DNA of 64,000 nt from an uncultured Pirellula sp. (GTDB taxonomy: Bacteria > Planctomycetota > Planctomycetia > Pirellulales > Pirellulaceae): assembly GCA_903892355.1 (NCBI GenBank), contig CAITIE010000153.1, positions 62,001 through 126,000 of the forward strand. Direction: 5' to 3'. The notes beneath the pieces were generated by a model. That model was not told the origin of the DNA and searched no databases. It was given only the letters and a program-made list of their open reading frames with translations. This document shows, in pieces, positions 60,075 to 64,000 of the stretch (positions are counted from its first letter, which is position 1; every line of letters begins with the position of its first letter). The position numbers and the translations under genes were made by a program.

Positions 60075-61294
60075 GCATGAATCTTTCCGCGCCATACCTG
60101 GAAGGAAAACGCATTGCCTTTCTCGGGAAATTGGGAGCGATGACGCGCAAGGAAGCTGGGCAACTGGCCAAACAACATGGCGCGGTTCCTGTCGAGCGAT
60201 GGAGCAACGATGTGGATCTCGTGGTCATCGGGGCTGATGAGATGCCCGACGAAGACTTGAACGCCATGCTCGGTGATCGATTTCGCGACTCGATCCGCTC
60301 TGGAAAAACAACGTTGGTCCACGAGCATGAACTGTGGGTCCAATTGGGTGTTGTCGAGGATCCTGCTCACCAGCAACTGTATACGCCCGCCATGGTCGCA
60401 GGATTGCTCAAAATACGGGTGAGCCACGTTCGCCGCTGGCACCGTATGGGATTGCTTCACAGCACCAAGATCGTGCACAGGCTTCCTTACTTCGACTTCG
60501 AACAAGTCCAGTGCGCGCGGCGTTTGATGGAGTGGGGGGCTCAAGGGGCCAAGCCGGGTGAAATCAAACGCCAACTCCATGAATTCGGCAACCGGATTGA
60601 GAATCGAAGCCTCCTCGAATTGGATCTGGTCTTCGATGGTCGACGTATTCTTCTGAGGGATCACGGCAAGTTGCTCGGCGCCCACGGGCAACTCCATCTC
60701 GACTTTGACCTCGATGCATCGGAACCCGAGGAGGACACACCCAGCAACCACGCGAACATCCGGTCGTTTCAGGTCCACGAGCCATCTCATGACGATGCAC
60801 TCCTCGTCGGCCCCCGAGAAACTAGCGATCTGGAACCATGGTCTCGCGACGACATGTTGCACGCCGCCGAAGAACTCGAGGATGCAGGCAGAATCGAAGA
60901 GGCGATCGAATGGTACCGAGTGATCCTGTCCAAATACGGCCCGCATGCTGAAATTGCATTTCAACTCGCGGAACTCCTTTATCGCTCAGGCGATGTCGGG
61001 GCGGCACGGGAGCGGTACTACAACGCGGTCGAGATCGATGAAGATTTCGTCGAAGCCCGCGCTAATCTCGGCTGCGTCCTCGCCGAATTGGGGCAAATCG
61101 ATTTGGCAATCGCAGCGTTTGAGGGAGCCCTCGCCCGCGATGATCGCTATCCGGATGTGCACTACCATCTCGCTCGGTCCTTGGATGAAGTCGGAAAATC
61201 GGATCAAGCAACCCGGCATTGGGTTCGATTTTTGCAACTTTCACCCCAAAGCCCCTGGGCCGATGAAGCCCTCGAGAGACTGGGTAAACTCTGA
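60071..61294 (+). CDS. BRCT-MerR-TPR domain fusion protein
   Basis: The 407-residue protein joins three modules: a BRCT domain (about residues 10-80; GKRIAFLGKLGAMTRKEAGQL, DLVVIG), a MerR-like DNA-binding region (about 100-170; YTPAMVAGLLKIRVSHVRRWHRMGLLH), and TPR repeats (about 270-400; AIEWYRVILSKYGPHAEIAFQLAELLYRSG, ARANLGCVLAELGQIDLAIAAFE). An acidic low-complexity stretch lies between. The start is GTG 60071 or ATG 60077, overlapping the surE stop. The combination suggests a DNA-associated scaffold, but the role is unknown. Confidence 0.8.
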   Translation: MSMNLSAPYLEGKRIAFLGKLGAMTRKEAGQLAKQHGAVPVERWSNDVDLVVIGADEMPDEDLNAMLGDRFRDSIRSGKTTLVHEHELWVQLGVVEDPAHQQLYTPAMVAGLLKIRVSHVRRWHRMGLLHSTKIVHRLPYFDFEQVQCARRLMEWGAQGAKPGEIKRQLHEFGNRIENRSLLELDLVFDGRRILLRDHGKLLGAHGQLHLDFDLDASEPEEDTPSNHANIRSFQVHEPSHDDALLVGPRETSDLEPWSRDDMLHAAEELEDAGRIEEAIEWYRVILSKYGPHAEIAFQLAELLYRSGDVGAARERYYNAVEIDEDFVEARANLGCVLAELGQIDLAIAAFEGALARDDRYPDVHYHLARSLDEVGKSDQATRHWVRFLQLSPQSPWADEALERLGKL

Positions 61295-61404
61295 TAATAT
61301 TTCCCCGGGCAGCGTCCGACTCGGCAGCCCCATCTTCAGAATCTACTAGCATCCATCGCTGGGGGTTGCTATGCTCGAACCCACCTCCGGATCTTTGTTC
61401 TTAC

Positions 61405-61430
61405 TCGCAATGATTCATCGCAATGAATCA
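61405..61430. repeat. 13-bp tandem duplication in an intergenic region
   Basis: TCGCAATGATTCA (61405-61417) and TCGCAATGAATCA (61418-61430), one mismatch, lie between the BRCT fusion and the oxidoreductase genes. Confidence 0.85.
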
Positions 61431-61504
61431 CCGCTTGTCTGTACAAGGCCCCACCATCCCTCCGAACATATTTCCAGCCTCCTTCACTACTAGGAAAACT
61501 CAAC

Positions 61505-62803
61505 ATGAACGACTCATCGAAAGCGAACGTGAACGACCTGTCCCGCCGTTCGTTCCTCGCTGCTGCTAGCACCGTCGCTGCCGCCGGAGCAACCCAACTC
61601 TCTGCCAAGAGCTACGCTCGCGTCCTCGGCGCTAACGATCGTCTCGGCGTTGGATTGATCGGTGGAGGGGTGATCGGTAAAGCCCACATGGGTGTCATCA
61701 ACAACCTTAAGGAAAAGAACAACCTTCACCCTGTCTGTGTCGCGGATTGCTGGAAAACCCGTGCGGACGAAGGCAAAGCAACGATCAACGCCGATCATGC
61801 GGAAACCGATTACCGCAAATTGCTCGAGCACAAAGATATCGATTACGTGATCGTTGCTACTCCAGAACACTGGCACTGGACCATGACCATCGATGCCATG
61901 GACGCCGGTAAAGCGGTCTATTGCGAAAAACCTCTCACCCACACCATTCCTGAAGCCCAAGCGGTCGTCAAGAAACAGAAGGAAACCGGGCGTCCTGTCC
62001 AAGTCGGCGTGCAAGCCATGTCGGACGACAGCTACATCTCGGCACGTAACGCGATCCGCGATGGCATCATCGGCAAAGTACTCCAAGCACAGATCGAATA
62101 CGTTCGCCGCTATAGCGAAGGTGCTGGCCCATGGCGCGAGCCGCAACTCGTGGAAGCGAACAAAAACAAGCCTGCGGATCTCGACTGGAATGCATGGTTG
62201 GGGAGCGCAAAGAAGATCGATTGGAATCCAAACCACTACTTTGAATGGCGCTGCTACTCGGCCTACTCAGGCGGCATCTGCACCGACTTGTTCATCCACC
62301 GCATCACGCGAATCATGCGTGCGTGCGATCTCCTCTTCCCACGCCGAGTCGTCGGCATGGGTGGTATTTGGCAATGGCCAGATGGACGGGATCTGCCTGA
62401 CAACGTCGAAATGATTTGTGAATACCCGCGGGGCATGACGGTTTACGTACTCGGTACCATGGGGAACCGGGTCCGCGTCGACCACTTGATCCGCGGTTAC
62501 GGCGGAACGCTTTTCTTCAACAACGATGGCTGGGTTGCCAAGGACCCCGATGGAAAGGTCCTCGGTCAACACAAGAAAACCGGTGGCGAAGATCAAAATC
62601 TTCACCATACAAATTTGCACAACCATCTCCGCAATGGCGAACCGCTCAACTGCCCAATCGAGCTAGGACTCGCTGGCGTGGTCGCTGTCAACATGGCCAA
62701 CGAAAGCTGGCGCACCAATCGCATGATGGGTTGGGACCGTGCCAACGAAAAGATGGTTCCAGCGGACATGCTCAACGAAGGCCACGAACCCGAAAAGGTT
62801 TAA
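61505..62803 (+). CDS. Gfo/Idh/MocA family oxidoreductase, Tat-exported
   Basis: The 432-residue NAD(P)-dependent dehydrogenase-like protein has a twin-arginine signal (LSRRSFLAAASTVAAAGATQ), an N-terminal Rossmann fold (GVGLIGGGVIGKAHMGV), VATPEHWHW, and the conserved YCEKPLTH motif whose Lys binds the substrate or cofactor. Export of a Gfo/Idh/MocA protein is common in planctomycetes; the substrate, probably a sugar derivative, is unknown. An intrinsic terminator follows at 62837-62867. Confidence 0.92.
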   Translation: MNDSSKANVNDLSRRSFLAAASTVAAAGATQLSAKSYARVLGANDRLGVGLIGGGVIGKAHMGVINNLKEKNNLHPVCVADCWKTRADEGKATINADHAETDYRKLLEHKDIDYVIVATPEHWHWTMTIDAMDAGKAVYCEKPLTHTIPEAQAVVKKQKETGRPVQVGVQAMSDDSYISARNAIRDGIIGKVLQAQIEYVRRYSEGAGPWREPQLVEANKNKPADLDWNAWLGSAKKIDWNPNHYFEWRCYSAYSGGICTDLFIHRITRIMRACDLLFPRRVVGMGGIWQWPDGRDLPDNVEMICEYPRGMTVYVLGTMGNRVRVDHLIRGYGGTLFFNNDGWVAKDPDGKVLGQHKKTGGEDQNLHHTNLHNHLRNGEPLNCPIELGLAGVVAVNMANESWRTNRMMGWDRANEKMVPADMLNEGHEPEKV

Positions 62804-62836
62804 TGGCTCCGTTCGATAAAAACTAAATGAAAACCG

Positions 62837-62867
62837 AACCGGGAACCATTGCGATCCCGGTTTTTTT
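62837..62867 (+). terminator. Intrinsic terminator
   Basis: AACCGGGA (62837-62844) pairs with TCCCGGTT (62855-62862) around a 10-nt loop, followed by a T-tract to 62867. It ends the oxidoreductase gene, and the T-tract touches the first possible ATG of the next frame. Confidence 0.9.
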
Positions 62868-62915
62868 ATGGCCCAAAGGTCTATTTACCCAAGCATTAAC
62901 AGACCGGATTTCGAC

Positions 62916-63581
62916 GTGAACTCTCAAAACGCTAATACCGTGAGCAGTCGGAGTGCGACAGCTACTGCTCGCGAACTGTTCATCGTCGAAGGGGAATCGG
63001 CGGGTCTAGCCGTCGAGCGCGTATGCAATCGTAGCCTCCAGTCCGTGATCGCGATGCAAGGCAAACCGCTCAACGCTTGGAAAGCTTCCCAAAGCAAAGT
63101 CGAATCCTATCCGCTCTTCCGAGAACTGATCGATCGACTGGGCGGTGGCATCGCGGAATCGTTCCGGCTGGAGAGCGTTCCATGGCAACGCGTAATCATG
63201 CTTTTCGATCCCGATGCCGATGGAATCCATTGTTGCGCGTTGATGTTATGGTTTTTCCATCGATGGATGCCTAGCTTGCTCGCTCAAAATCTCATTTACA
63301 CGGCAGCGGTACCGATGTGCCAATTGCATTCGGAGTCGCTGGGCATAACACGGTATCCCACCACAGACCAGGAAACGCAACGGATCATGCACGAATGGCG
63401 TTCTCAGGGTGCCGAAGACATCGAGCGCCGGCCATTCCGAGGACTAGCCAGCCTGGGTTCCGAACTCTTGTTCGAACGCTGCGTCGACCCAAAAACACGA
63501 TTGCTCAGACCGCTCGGGCCCGCCGATGCCATCGCGAGCCTCAATGTTTTCCAGCCTAAATCGCTCCGACCCGACGATTGA
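62916..63581 (+). CDS. TOPRIM-only relative of GyrB/ParE
   Basis: The product (221 residues from GTG 62916) matches the C-terminal half of type IIA topoisomerase B subunits: ELFIVEGESAG (the catalytic Glu of TOPRIM), QGKPLNAWKAS, then RVIMLFDPDADGIHCC (the DxDxDG metal site), and FRGLASLGSELLFERCVDPKTR, like the GLGEM...DP..R tail of GyrB. The GHKL ATPase and transducer domains are absent. An ATG at 62868 follows the terminator T-tract directly, so GTG 62916 or 62940 is more likely as start. It may act with GyrA/ParC or be regulatory; no partner is adjacent. Confidence 0.8.
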   Translation: MNSQNANTVSSRSATATARELFIVEGESAGLAVERVCNRSLQSVIAMQGKPLNAWKASQSKVESYPLFRELIDRLGGGIAESFRLESVPWQRVIMLFDPDADGIHCCALMLWFFHRWMPSLLAQNLIYTAAVPMCQLHSESLGITRYPTTDQETQRIMHEWRSQGAEDIERRPFRGLASLGSELLFERCVDPKTRLLRPLGPADAIASLNVFQPKSLRPDD

Positions 63582-63601
63582 GCCTGCAGACCTGCTTTGC
63601 G

Positions 63602-64000
63602 TTATTTCGCCGGCTCTTTTAACAAATCCTTCAAGATCAGTAGCGTAGCATCGATTTCAGCATCGGTTCCGACACTGATTCGCAGTCCATCGCCCCACGG
63701 CTGGTAGTTCATGTACCGGACCAGAATTCCTCGCGATTTCAATTGCTCGTAGAGCGGAGCAACAGGGCGGTCGTTGCGCGTGCACCACACAAAGTTGGCA
63801 TGCGATTCCCTGACATCAAAACCCATCGCCCGCAACTCGACGGTCATCCGTGCGCGGGTCGCACAAATCTTTGCGACATTCTCACGCAACCAAACCTGGT
63901 CAGTGATCGCTGCAGTGGCACCGGCGATCGAGATCGCATCGGTGTTGTAGGAATCCTTGACCTTTCGAAGGACGTCGATGATCGATTCATGCGCGACCAA
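63602..64000 (-). CDS. hisC: Histidinol-phosphate aminotransferase, C-terminal part
   Basis: The 132 visible residues, cut by the right end of the window, are the C-terminal domain of a class I/II PLP aminotransferase of the HisC type: ANFVWCTRND, LKSRGILVRYMNYQPWGDGLRISVGTDAEIDATLLILK. The PLP lysine lies beyond the window. It would transaminate imidazole acetol phosphate in histidine synthesis. The stop is at 63602. Confidence 0.85.
   Translation of the reverse strand: MVAHESIIDVLRKVKDSYNTDAISIAGATAAITDQVWLRENVAKICATRARMTVELRAMGFDVRESHANFVWCTRNDRPVAPLYEQLKSRGILVRYMNYQPWGDGLRISVGTDAEIDATLLILKDLLKEPAK

Noticed and set aside
59999-60964. Minus-strand open frame of 321 codons inside surE and the BRCT fusion
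   Set aside because: It mirrors the codon pattern of the real genes and has no recognisable protein.

Overview
The window looks like a chromosomal segment of a planctomycete, probably of the Pirellulales. The evidence is gene content. There are four operons of the planctomycete-typical secreted cytochrome-like proteins (DUF1553/DUF1549 or DUF1592-type, with CxxCH motifs) paired with twin-arginine exported DUF1501 or DUF1552 partners. There is also a sulfatase, a PEP-CTERM protein, Gfo/Idh/MocA and U32 proteins, ribosomal genes scattered singly, and frequent TTG/GTG starts. I see no rRNA, phage, insertion sequence or CRISPR array.

Layout. 0-7.5 kb: a fatty acid desaturase, a DinB-fold protein, rplM-rpsI (minus strand), then a large fatty acyl-AMP ligase/ACP/alpha-oxoamine synthase fusion followed closely by rex. 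7.5-19.3 kb: two cytochrome/DUF1501 operons (minus), enclosing tRNA-Leu(UAA), two small cysteine-rich exported proteins and a PEP-CTERM protein behind a cobalamin riboswitch. 19.5-26 kb: a large unknown exported protein, a sulfatase, a cyanophycinase-like protein with lpd. 26-34.7 kb: rpsD, truA, a DUF721/DciA-like gene, then tilS-fmt-amino acid permease, and an M16 protease (all minus). 34.8-37.3 kb: a Rieske protein, a LysM/L,D-transpeptidase and pyrE. 37.3-42.4 kb: the third cytochrome/DUF1501 operon and hsp20. 42.7-45.1 kb: an M28 lipoprotein and an ABC ATPase. 45.1-49.8 kb: an orphan response regulator with Glu at the phosphorylation site, an unknown helical protein and a U32 peptidase. 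49.9-53.9 kb: a DUF1592/DUF1552 operon. 54.3-64 kb: bestrophin plus beta-carbonic anhydrase, an exported unknown, a CbpA-like DnaJ, surE, a BRCT-MerR-TPR fusion, a Gfo/Idh/MocA oxidoreductase, a free-standing GyrB-type TOPRIM protein and the end of hisC.

The most striking signal not explained by genes is a dispersed population of short tandem duplications: at least 22 loci in 64 kb, with units of mostly 12-18 bp and 2-5 copies. Inside reading frames the units are multiples of three (12, 15, 18, 24 bp). Those in leaders, gaps or at stop codons take lengths such as 13, 14, 16, 17, 25 and 28 bp. That is the pattern expected if slippage-type duplications arise everywhere and selection removes frameshifts. 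Every one of the four cytochrome operons carries at least one, and several others sit at gene ends.

The best functional leads are the riboswitch-controlled PEP-CTERM protein (candidate B12-capture protein), the three-in-one lipid/sphingoid-type fusion next to Rex, the phosphomimetic-looking response regulator, the TOPRIM-only GyrB relative, and the 20-cysteine exported protein.
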